Assembly (NCBI RefSeq): GCF_018603515.1
Contig: NZ_JACATN010000004.1
Span: forward strand, 620,001 to 684,000
DNA from: Zobellia barbeyronii
GTDB lineage: Bacteria > Bacteroidota > Bacteroidia > Flavobacteriales > Flavobacteriaceae
Length of the DNA: 64,000 bases
Direction: 5' to 3'
Shown here: positions 56,471 to 64,000 of the stretch, piece after piece
Layout of the letters: each line of letters opens with the position of its first letter
Numbering within the stretch: position 1 is the stretch's first letter
Position numbers and translations under genes: made by a program
The notes under the pieces: generated by a model
Databases searched by the model: none
Seen by the model: only the letters and a program-made list of their open reading frames with translations
What the model was told of the DNA's origin: nothing

Positions 56471-57943
56471 ATGAAACAAATAATAACGACTGGTATTTAT
56501 TTATTATTTACCTGTTTGACTTTTGCCCAAGAACAACCAAATATTATCTGGCTCATGGCCGAAGATATGAGTATTGACCTTGAGTGCTACGGCATGAAAG
56601 GTGTCAAAACTCCCAATTTGAACAAGATGGCAAAGGAAGGCGTTAAATTTGAAAACTGCTTTGTAACCAACCCTATTTGCTCGCCTAGTCGTTCTGCTAT
56701 GCTAACGGGAACACATCAAGTTAAAATAAATGCGCATCACCACCGTAGCAATAGAGATGTGCCGTTGGATGAACAGTTTAAACCTTTTACTTATTGGTTA
56801 AGAGAAGCCGGTTATACTACTATTTTAGGACATCACGGTGTAATGGGGCAAGGTCGTAAAATAGATGCTAATTTTAAACATGAACCTATAGGTCCTTGGG
56901 ATGGAAAGACCCAATTTGGGATTTTTGATAAGTACGATACATTTGAGAAAGAAGACCAACCATTTTTTGCGCAAATTCAATTAGTTGCTAGTCACAGAGG
57001 TGATTGGTGGGACGAGGTTCGCGAAAACTCAAAACACCCTGTAGACCCTGCAGATGTGGAATTGCCTGAATTTATGGCTGATGACCCAGTAATTCGTTTG
57101 GATTGGGCTAAATATCTTGACCAGATAGAGTTTTTAGACAATGAAGTAGGAATGATTTTTCAAGAATTGGAAGATAAAGGAATGGCCGATAATACCGTTG
57201 TTATTTTTATTGGCGATAATGGCCGGTGCAACATACGTGGCAAAGGATATCTTCAAGACCCAGGATTACATATTCCTTTTATTGTTTACTATCCTAAGGG
57301 TTTAAAAGCAGGACAGATTAGAAAAGATGTGGTTTCCGCTACTGATATTACCGCAACGGTATTGGACTTCGCCAATGTAGAAGTTCCTGAATACATGACC
57401 GGAAAACCTGTATTCGAAAAGGGTTTTAAACGTGAGTTTGTCTACGGAGCACGTGACCTTTGGGACGAGATAGAAGAAAAATCCCGCGCCATTACTTCGG
57501 GAGAGTGGAAATACATTCGCAATGACAAGCCCGAGGTTCCTTTTGATGCAGAACAAGCTTATTTAGAGTTTTATCGCCCTGCGGTGCACCGAATGCGTGC
57601 CTTAAAGGCCGAAGGCAAACTTAATGAAAGTCAGAAACTGTTCTTCGCACCCAATAAAGACAAAGAAGAATTATATGATCTTAAAAACGATCCACAAGAA
57701 CTGCACAATTTAGCAGAGAATCCAAAGTACCTAGATGTACTTCAGAAAATGCGAGCCAAGACCTTGGCCTATGATAAAGAAATGAAACCAGTAAATACCA
57801 TATACCATCCTGAGCATGCTATTTCTGTAGATGCCCTAAAATGGGTAAAAGAAGAAAGACCAGAAGAATACCAGAGGATGGTAGACGGTGAAGAAATAGG
57901 CTTCAAAAAGGCCGTTCAAGGGTATAAGGAAAGTCTTAAATAA
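56471..57943 (+). CDS. Exported S1 sulfatase, N-sulfoglucosamine-sulfohydrolase-like
   Basis: 490 residues. Signal peptide to about residue 20 (LLFTCLTFAQ), CSPSR with Cys70, GDNGRCNIRGKGY and DPGLHIP. The metal pair is ED (31-32). The usual GKWH position reads GHHGVMG, so the lysine that normally contacts sulfate is absent there. It is a paralogue of the CSTSR enzyme at 27,318: VELPxxxADxPxIRxDW and the GxCxIRGK block are shared. It is the last gene before a terminator. Confidence 0.92.
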   Translation: MKQIITTGIYLLFTCLTFAQEQPNIIWLMAEDMSIDLECYGMKGVKTPNLNKMAKEGVKFENCFVTNPICSPSRSAMLTGTHQVKINAHHHRSNRDVPLDEQFKPFTYWLREAGYTTILGHHGVMGQGRKIDANFKHEPIGPWDGKTQFGIFDKYDTFEKEDQPFFAQIQLVASHRGDWWDEVRENSKHPVDPADVELPEFMADDPVIRLDWAKYLDQIEFLDNEVGMIFQELEDKGMADNTVVIFIGDNGRCNIRGKGYLQDPGLHIPFIVYYPKGLKAGQIRKDVVSATDITATVLDFANVEVPEYMTGKPVFEKGFKREFVYGARDLWDEIEEKSRAITSGEWKYIRNDKPEVPFDAEQAYLEFYRPAVHRMRALKAEGKLNESQKLFFAPNKDKEELYDLKNDPQELHNLAENPKYLDVLQKMRAKTLAYDKEMKPVNTIYHPEHAISVDALKWVKEERPEEYQRMVDGEEIGFKKAVQGYKESLK

Positions 57944-57977
57944 GGATTTAAACGTTGTTTGTTAGTTAGTGTAGTAA

Positions 57978-58012
57978 AAGTCCCCATTGCATATGCTTTT
58001 GGGGATTTTTTT
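57978..58012 (+). terminator. Intrinsic terminator after the sulfatase/GH110 operon
   Basis: TCCCCA (57981-57986) pairs with TGGGGA (58000-58005), followed by seven Ts. It ends the plus-strand unit before the minus-strand barrel gene. Confidence 0.8.
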
Positions 58013-58023
58013 ATTTATTACGC

Positions 58024-60756
58024 CTACCCTTTTCTTGGTCTGCTATTAAGCTTATGCATATAACTAACTATAAAATAACGCCCCAAACTCTCAGACGTAG
58101 TTTCTTCAAAATAGTTGGTAGTACTACGCCTATAAATGTCTATGTTCTTATCAAGCAAATCAATAAACAATAACTTTACAACATGGCTATTCTGTTTTGA
58201 GAAGGCATACGATACTGTAGCATTCCATAAGGGGATGTTTTCACTTGAAGCAAAAGCATTATCGGTATAAATAAAATAGTCAAACTGGGTATTGAAATTC
58301 ACTTTCTTAGATAAATCACAATCCAACATTGAAAAATACTGCTGTTTGGTATACTTCCGGTCCAAATCTCGCTCTATTGAAAAAGAGGTGTTATTTACGC
58401 TATAAGTTGCCCCTGCTTTTAAATCTATGACGCTTTTATTATTGTTCTCTAGCGTTGCGCTGATTAGAAAATCTTTTGAAGTAACTTCATTAAGCTGAAA
58501 ATTGATAATCGCATTATTTGTATTGAAGAAATTTCGGTTTCGAACAGAGTAGCGTAGCCCCAAACTTTTTATTTTCTGACTAAAACCTATTGTAGTATTC
58601 AGTCTACGTTTGATTCCGTTATTCTGATAGCTCAAGGTTCTAACATAATCCTCATCCACATCAACACTTTTGATGATGGCGTCTTTTGTATATTGAAATT
58701 GTACTCGTGTATTAAAACTAAAAGACGATTTAAAATCGTGAACAACGGCAGATAAAGTCAACGCATCTATCTTTTCCGAAACCAAATTTGGATTCCCCTT
58801 TCGGATGGAAAACGGATTTAAATCATTAACCACCGTAGAACTCTCATTTGGTCGTGGCGTACGAATGTTCTTTTTATAACTTAATCTATACTTACGCCCT
58901 CTTTTAGGAATGTATTGTACCGTAGCCATAGGATTAACGAATAACCTATCCGTTACCGTAACTGCTTCATCTACAACACCAAAAGAACGTACAATATCTT
59001 GCAGTTCCATTGCTGCATACGTATTAATTTTCCCTGCGGTATAACTATGGGCCAATCTGGTTTGATAATTATTTTCGTTGTGGTCGTAATCGTACTTTAA
59101 AATCTCTTCTTTATTCTTTGCGGCTACAGTTATCTTATTCTGATAGACATTTTCCTTATCAATTTTATTTCCCATGTATGACTCCAACTTCACATAATGG
59201 TTGCCTCCTAAGGGTTCAGTATATTTGAAATTAAAATTGACTGCCGCAGTATTCAGTTTTTGATCACGGATGGTATTCAGCTCTTTCACAGATTCTTTTG
59301 GAGTATTTATCCGCCTAGTGATTAAAGTATTTTGATCGTTCTTCATAGTAGACCGATTAAAATTAGTTTTCAGTCCAGTAGCTAGACTTCTACCCTTTTT
59401 TCTCAACTTTTGATAAAAGTTAATACCCAAATTGGCTCTTTTTCTATCTCTATCTACAGTAGATAGGTTGTCATTCTTAGTACTTAGTTCTACCTCTTTA
59501 AAATAGCGCCCCATGCGATTAGAGTAGCTATTAATAGCATCAGACATTAATTGTCCTTTAATAATTAAACTATTGTTAGGGTTGGACTTGTTCTTGTAAT
59601 CTAAATTAAGATTGTGATCATTCTTAGTGTTCACATATTCATTTTCGGCTACATAATCAAAGTTATTGGCATTGGAAAAAGTGATGCGTTTTGACACAGA
59701 AGAACCATCGTTCTTAGAATAGTTATAGAAATAATCTCCGTTTAAAGATTCCTTTTCTTTAAACTCGTGCCCCACATTTACCCCTGCCACACCTGTATTT
59801 AAATACCCACTTAGGCTTTTCGTTTTTTGTGCGGAGTTCTGCTCTTCTTCCTCATCGTCTCCATCACCATCAACACCATCTGCATTCTTTAAAAAATCTT
59901 GAATGTTTGAACCCGTTATATTGATGTTATTAATTTTACCAATGACAGAAAACTGAGTCTTAGAAGAGAATTTATTATAATTAAGATTACCAAAATACCG
60001 GTTATCCAATCCGCCTCCTGCAGAAACCTTTCCAAAACCATTGTTCTTTCGGGATTTCTTCAACGTAAAATTAATGACCACTTCCTTGTTTCCGTCCGCC
60101 ACACCGGTAAGCTCAGACTCATCACTCTTTTTATCTATAATCTCTACATTGGCAATGGCATCTGCAGATAAGTTTTTTAGTACTATGGATGGATCGCCTC
60201 CAAAAAACTCTTTTCCATCGATCATAATTTTGGTTACCTCGTTACCTTGAGCATTCACCTTCCCATCAGAATCTATTTCCAACCCTGGAATTTTATTTAA
60301 CAATACCTCTAAATTATCATCTGGATCCACTTTAAAAGAATTGGTATTAAAAGCTATAGTATCCTGTTTGATTTGTACAGGCACCACTGCTGTTAATGTA
60401 ACCCCTTCCAATTCATAGGTATCCTCCACTAGTGTAAGGTTTCCAAACGTAAGAGCTTCACCCGTGCAGGTAATGTTCTTGTACAAGGAGATATATCCTA
60501 AGGAAGAAATATTCAAAATATAATCTCCTTTCTGAGCTTCAGATATTTTAAACTCACCATTTACATCAGTAATCGTATAATCTACATACGTAGAATCCTT
60601 AACACTTAGTAAAACCACGGCAACTGCTTCCAGAGGCTCCTGGCCCTCAGAGAGTACTTTCCCAGAAATAGTTTCCGAAGATTGTGCCTGTGTAGATGTA
60701 AAAAATATAAAGAAGAGGAAAAGCAGAAAACCATTTCCTTTTTGAAAATTCATCAT
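58024..60756 (-). CDS. Outer-membrane beta-barrel protein (TonB-receptor-like, OMP_b-brl family)
   Basis: 910 residues. Signal peptide to about residue 24 (FLLFLFFIFFTSTQAQ), CarboxypepD_reg-like domain (ISGKVLSEGQEPLEAVAVVLL, DVNGEFKIS), and a degenerate plug (LLNKIPGLEIDSDGKVNAQG, VTKIMIDGKEFFGGDP). A long barrel follows, with an acidic Asp/Glu insertion (GDGDDEEEEQ). It lacks a SusD partner. Family members are common in Bacteroidota with mostly unknown ligands. It is the only minus-strand gene right of 12,274, so it is a separate unit inserted between sulfatases and may not be part of the PUL. Confidence 0.88.
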   Translation of the reverse strand: MMNFQKGNGFLLFLFFIFFTSTQAQSSETISGKVLSEGQEPLEAVAVVLLSVKDSTYVDYTITDVNGEFKISEAQKGDYILNISSLGYISLYKNITCTGEALTFGNLTLVEDTYELEGVTLTAVVPVQIKQDTIAFNTNSFKVDPDDNLEVLLNKIPGLEIDSDGKVNAQGNEVTKIMIDGKEFFGGDPSIVLKNLSADAIANVEIIDKKSDESELTGVADGNKEVVINFTLKKSRKNNGFGKVSAGGGLDNRYFGNLNYNKFSSKTQFSVIGKINNINITGSNIQDFLKNADGVDGDGDDEEEEQNSAQKTKSLSGYLNTGVAGVNVGHEFKEKESLNGDYFYNYSKNDGSSVSKRITFSNANNFDYVAENEYVNTKNDHNLNLDYKNKSNPNNSLIIKGQLMSDAINSYSNRMGRYFKEVELSTKNDNLSTVDRDRKRANLGINFYQKLRKKGRSLATGLKTNFNRSTMKNDQNTLITRRINTPKESVKELNTIRDQKLNTAAVNFNFKYTEPLGGNHYVKLESYMGNKIDKENVYQNKITVAAKNKEEILKYDYDHNENNYQTRLAHSYTAGKINTYAAMELQDIVRSFGVVDEAVTVTDRLFVNPMATVQYIPKRGRKYRLSYKKNIRTPRPNESSTVVNDLNPFSIRKGNPNLVSEKIDALTLSAVVHDFKSSFSFNTRVQFQYTKDAIIKSVDVDEDYVRTLSYQNNGIKRRLNTTIGFSQKIKSLGLRYSVRNRNFFNTNNAIINFQLNEVTSKDFLISATLENNNKSVIDLKAGATYSVNNTSFSIERDLDRKYTKQQYFSMLDCDLSKKVNFNTQFDYFIYTDNAFASSENIPLWNATVSYAFSKQNSHVVKLLFIDLLDKNIDIYRRSTTNYFEETTSESLGRYFIVSYMHKLNSRPRKG

Positions 60757-60824
60757 TAAATTTTTATTGAATTAGAACTCATAAGGAGCAATCCTTAAAG
60801 GTAAAATGATGCAAAAGAACAGAT

Positions 60825-60860
60825 GTACATAAGAGTACACGAAATGTATTGTGGAGTACA
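60825..60860. promoter_or_regulatory. Helically phased GTACA repeats upstream of the barrel-protein gene
   Basis: GTACA occurs at 60825-60829, 60835-60839 and 60856-60860, so at spacings of 10 and 21 bp; the last two lie inside GAGTACA. Spacing by one and two helical turns, about 70-105 bases before the gene start, suggests a regulator site. The 298-base region holds no gene otherwise. Confidence 0.4.
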
Positions 60861-61054
60861 TAATCTACAAATGATATGATCAATTTGCTTTAAGTATGCA
60901 ACAGATGATCAAAGGCATAAACTATAAGATGTAAAATAAGTACATTGCTCAGTGCTTTATCTTAAAGGCTATTAACCAAATAGTGCAGTCATTTTAAATA
61001 GCTGTCAAGCCCAAAAATTGATTCTGTCAATTTTAACAATTAAGCCATATTACT

Positions 61055-62533
61055 ATGAGATTACGTTTTCACCCTTACTTAACATTCTTTTTTACCGCTT
61101 CTATGCTTTTAAGCTTGGGGTCCTGCAAAGAAGAAGCGAAAATTGTAAACGAAACAGCTTTACCAGAAAAAGAAAAGCAACCCAATATCATTTATATTTT
61201 AGCCGATGATCTTGGTTATGGCGACTTAAGTTCATACGGACAAGAAAAATTTGAAACTCCCCGTATTGATAAACTTGCTTCTAGAGGTATAAAATTCACA
61301 CAACATTACAGTGGGGCTCCAGTTTGTGCCCCAGCACGTTCATCTTTAATGACAGGACAACATACAGGCCACACACCTATTAGGGGAAACAAAGAGCTTG
61401 AAGGAGAAGGGCAAACACCATTACCCGCAAATTCCGTAACCATTGCCGAGCTAATGAAAAAAGCGGGCTATATCACAGGAGCTTTTGGAAAATGGGGATT
61501 AGGTTTTATTGGAACTGAGGGCGACCCCGTTGCTCAAGGTTTTGATGAGTTTTATGGGTACAATTGCCAGCGTATGGCTCACAGGTACTATCCTTCTCAC
61601 TTATGGCACAATGAAGAAAAGGTTTTACTTGATGGTAACGACTGGACAAAGACCGAAACTTACGCTCCAGATAAAATTCAGGAAGCAACTTTGGCTTTTA
61701 TCGAAGCTAATAAAGAAAAGCCATTTTTTGCTTATGTTCCTTTTGTTCTACCTCATGCAGAACTGATTTCACCCAAGGACTCCATATTTGACAAGTTTAA
61801 GGACCAATTTCAAGAAACACCTTATACGACAGAGAATGACTTTACATCGGACTACGGCCCTGATATTGTTCAAATGGAATATGCTTCACAGCTAAAGCCA
61901 CATGCCGCCTTTGCCTCTATGGTGTACCGTATGGATGTTTATGTTGGACAGATTTTAGATAAACTAGATGAACTGGGCATTACGGACAACACCATTGTCA
62001 TGTTTGCAAGTGATAACGGCCCTCATGCCGAAGGCGGTGCTGACCCTGAATTCTTTAATAGCGCAGGAGGCTTAAGAGGAATTAAAAGAGACCTGTATGA
62101 AGGTGGTGTCCGTTCACCTTTCCTGGTAGTCTGGCCCGATAAAATTAAAGCTAGATCAACTTCTGACCATGTTTCTGCATTTTGGGATGTTATGCCAACA
62201 TTAGGTGAAATTACCAATATAGATGTTCCGGCAACTAGCGATGGTATTTCTTTTCTACCAACACTCTTAGGCAAAGAAGGTCAAAAACAACATGAATATC
62301 TGTACTGGGAATTTCCTATTCAAAAAGGACGTAAAGCAATTAGAAAAGGGGATTGGAAAGGTGTCATTTACAATTTCAACAAAAACCCACAAGGCCAATT
62401 TGAACTTTATAATTTGGCTAATGACCCGTCTGAAACCAACAATGTTGCCAATGAACATCCAGAAATAGAAAAAGAAATAAGGCAAATCATGGAAAGCGCA
62501 AGTGAAAAATCTGAACTTTTCCCTTTCGAGTAG
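61055..62533 (+). CDS. S1 sulfatase lipoprotein, CAPAR type
   Basis: 492 residues. Lipobox LGSC (Cys24), DD at 51-52, CAPAR with Cys91, GKWGLGFIG, LPHAEL, SDNGPHAEGG and YEGGVRSP. HYSGAPVCAPARSSLMTGQHTGH is the style of arylsulfatases common in marine Bacteroidota, related to the N-domain of the PA14-fused enzyme at 52,954. It starts a new plus-strand run after the inverted barrel gene, followed 45 bases later by another sulfatase. Confidence 0.94.
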   Translation: MRLRFHPYLTFFFTASMLLSLGSCKEEAKIVNETALPEKEKQPNIIYILADDLGYGDLSSYGQEKFETPRIDKLASRGIKFTQHYSGAPVCAPARSSLMTGQHTGHTPIRGNKELEGEGQTPLPANSVTIAELMKKAGYITGAFGKWGLGFIGTEGDPVAQGFDEFYGYNCQRMAHRYYPSHLWHNEEKVLLDGNDWTKTETYAPDKIQEATLAFIEANKEKPFFAYVPFVLPHAELISPKDSIFDKFKDQFQETPYTTENDFTSDYGPDIVQMEYASQLKPHAAFASMVYRMDVYVGQILDKLDELGITDNTIVMFASDNGPHAEGGADPEFFNSAGGLRGIKRDLYEGGVRSPFLVVWPDKIKARSTSDHVSAFWDVMPTLGEITNIDVPATSDGISFLPTLLGKEGQKQHEYLYWEFPIQKGRKAIRKGDWKGVIYNFNKNPQGQFELYNLANDPSETNNVANEHPEIEKEIRQIMESASEKSELFPFE

Positions 62534-62578
62534 CTATTAATTTTTAAACCAACCAATAATTAAACCATTGCATACCCT

Positions 62579-64000
62579 ATGAAAACCATTTATTTTCTTC
62601 TAAGCCTCTTCTTATCGGTTTCCTGTTACGCCCAAAAAGCGAACAAAAGCAACTCAGAAAAACGCCCGAACGTAATCCTGATCATGGTTGATGACTTAGG
62701 GTACGAAGGAATTGGCAGTTATGGAGGCACATCTTATGACACTCCAAATATTGACAAGCTTGCCGCAACTGGCATGCAGTTCAATCAGGCCTATGCACAG
62801 CCGTTATGTACTCCCACTCGCGTAAAACTTATGACTGGGCAGTACAATTTTAGGAATTGGGAAGCTTTTGGAGTTTTAAATCCAAAACAAAAAACGTTTG
62901 GCCATATCATGCAAGACGCTGGTTACGCTACCTGTATGGTGGGTAAATGGCAACTACAGAGTTATGACCCACCGGGATATCCTGGAGGCGAACATAGAAG
63001 AGGTATTGGTATGAAAGTAGAGGATGCTGGTTTTGATGAATACAGCATGTTTCACGCGTTTCATACAGAGGATAAAGGCTCCCGTTTTGCCAATCCAACT
63101 ATTTATCAAAATGGAGAGTTTCTAAAAAGAACTGATGGCAAATACGGTCCAGACATTTTCTCTCAATATTTAAACGATTTTGTTGACCGTCAAGCGGATA
63201 AACCGTTTTTCGTGTATTACCCTATGGCATTGACACATGGTCCGTTTAACCCAACACCGAACAGCGGCGATTGGAAACATGCCGAAAAAAGATTGAATGA
63301 CGAAACCATATACTTCAAGGATATGGTGGAATATTTAGATAAAATTATTGGAGATATTGTAGCTAATCTTGAAAAGAAAGGACTTCGTGAAGACACACTT
63401 TTGATGTTGTATTCCGATAATGGTACACACCAAACCATTTTCTCCAAGATGGGAGATCGGACGGTTCAAGGTGGTAAAGGCCTAACGACCGAAGCTGGTA
63501 TTAAAGTTCCTTTTATTGCCAACTGGCCTAGTCATATTAAAGAAGGTACTGCATCAAACGAGTTCATTGATGCTATAGATTTTATGCCCACTATTCTTGA
63601 AGCTACAAACACTCCAACTCCTTCCGGTTTTGAACCAGATGGGGAAAGTTTTCTGCCAGTTTTGAAAGGGAAGCCTGTAGAACGTAGAGACTGGGTATTT
63701 ATGAGTTACGACCCTAAACCGGGTTGGGACAAAAAACAATTCGCACCAGCAGAATTCGTACTAAATGAAAACTATAAACTTTACGGAGACGGTAGATTCT
63801 ATAACACCAAAAAAGATGTTCTGGAAAACGATTCGTTGCCATCTAACAAACTATCTTCTAAAGAAAAACAGCTCAAGAAAATATTTAAAACGGTTTTGGA
63901 TTCGTTGAGAAAATATCCAACGTATGGCTGGATTGAACGTTTGGCACCTGAGTTTGATTCGTTGGTATCAAAACATGCCCGTATAGAATTAGTTGCAGAA
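62579..64000 (+). CDS. S1 sulfatase, CTPTR type, cut by the right edge
   Basis: 474 codons are open from the ATG at 62579 to the last base, so the stop lies outside. Signal peptide to about residue 18 (LFLSVSCYAQ, also a possible lipobox), DD at 38-39, CTPTR with Cys77, GKWQLQS, ALTHGPF, SDNGTHQ and EAGIKVP. All landmarks of a formylglycine sulfatase are present. By length, most of the protein is included. Confidence 0.92.
   Translation, partial: MKTIYFLLSLFLSVSCYAQKANKSNSEKRPNVILIMVDDLGYEGIGSYGGTSYDTPNIDKLAATGMQFNQAYAQPLCTPTRVKLMTGQYNFRNWEAFGVLNPKQKTFGHIMQDAGYATCMVGKWQLQSYDPPGYPGGEHRRGIGMKVEDAGFDEYSMFHAFHTEDKGSRFANPTIYQNGEFLKRTDGKYGPDIFSQYLNDFVDRQADKPFFVYYPMALTHGPFNPTPNSGDWKHAEKRLNDETIYFKDMVEYLDKIIGDIVANLEKKGLREDTLLMLYSDNGTHQTIFSKMGDRTVQGGKGLTTEAGIKVPFIANWPSHIKEGTASNEFIDAIDFMPTILEATNTPTPSGFEPDGESFLPVLKGKPVERRDWVFMSYDPKPGWDKKQFAPAEFVLNENYKLYGDGRFYNTKKDVLENDSLPSNKLSSKEKQLKKIFKTVLDSLRKYPTYGWIERLAPEFDSLVSKHARIELVAE

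Noticed and set aside
1-64000. CRISPR arrays, tRNA or rRNA genes, transposases, integrases, phage genes
   Set aside because: None was recognised on reading both strands; the repeats found are short and promoter-associated.

Overview
The window is AT-rich chromosomal DNA of a marine, alga-associated member of the Flavobacteriaceae (Bacteroidota). Evidence: two SusC/SusD pairs, a hybrid two-component regulator, TAnnTTTG-type -7 boxes, almost no Shine-Dalgarno sequences, and a very high density of secreted sulfatases. A Zobellia/Maribacter-like genus is a guess from gene content only. No tRNA, rRNA, CRISPR array, transposase or integrase was recognised.

Layout. 1-5,000: housekeeping and stress genes (partial cytochrome c lipoprotein, Tat-exported Gfo/Idh/MocA oxidoreductase, universal stress protein, oxygen-independent coproporphyrinogen oxidase, small hypothetical protein, DinB-like protein). 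5,161-13,496: a compact locus with a TonB-dependent receptor, a GH63 mannosylglycerate-hydrolase-type enzyme, a sodium:solute symporter and a glycerate kinase, divergent from a LacI-type regulator with a clear operator. Together these read as uptake and cleavage of a hexosyl-glycerate; mannosylglycerate is digeneaside, a red-algal solute. 13,579-16,814: a WYL regulator sharing a palindrome with the dinB promoter, then a sugar nucleotidyltransferase/kinase pair.

17,016 to the right edge: a large polysaccharide utilization locus. It opens with a hybrid two-component regulator (17,016-21,149). It holds eleven S1-type sulfatases (the last cut by the window edge), two GH110 alpha-1,3-galactosidases, two SusC/SusD pairs, an SGNH esterase, a GMC dehydrogenase with its small subunit and a sugar isomerase-like protein, a VCBS/ASPIC-UnbV surface lipoprotein, and a minus-strand outer-membrane beta-barrel protein. 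A mosaic pseudogene lies at 26,807-27,208.

How it fits together (inference): the SusC/D systems import sulfated oligosaccharides, the sulfatases strip sulfate, and the GH110 enzymes remove terminal alpha-1,3-linked D-galactose. That linkage and the sulfate load point to a carrageenan-type galactan, possibly lambda-like. No endo-carrageenase is present, so depolymerisation must be encoded elsewhere or be done by another organism. The GMC/isomerase module suggests an additional periplasmic oxidative route. The digeneaside-type locus next door makes a consistent red-alga theme.
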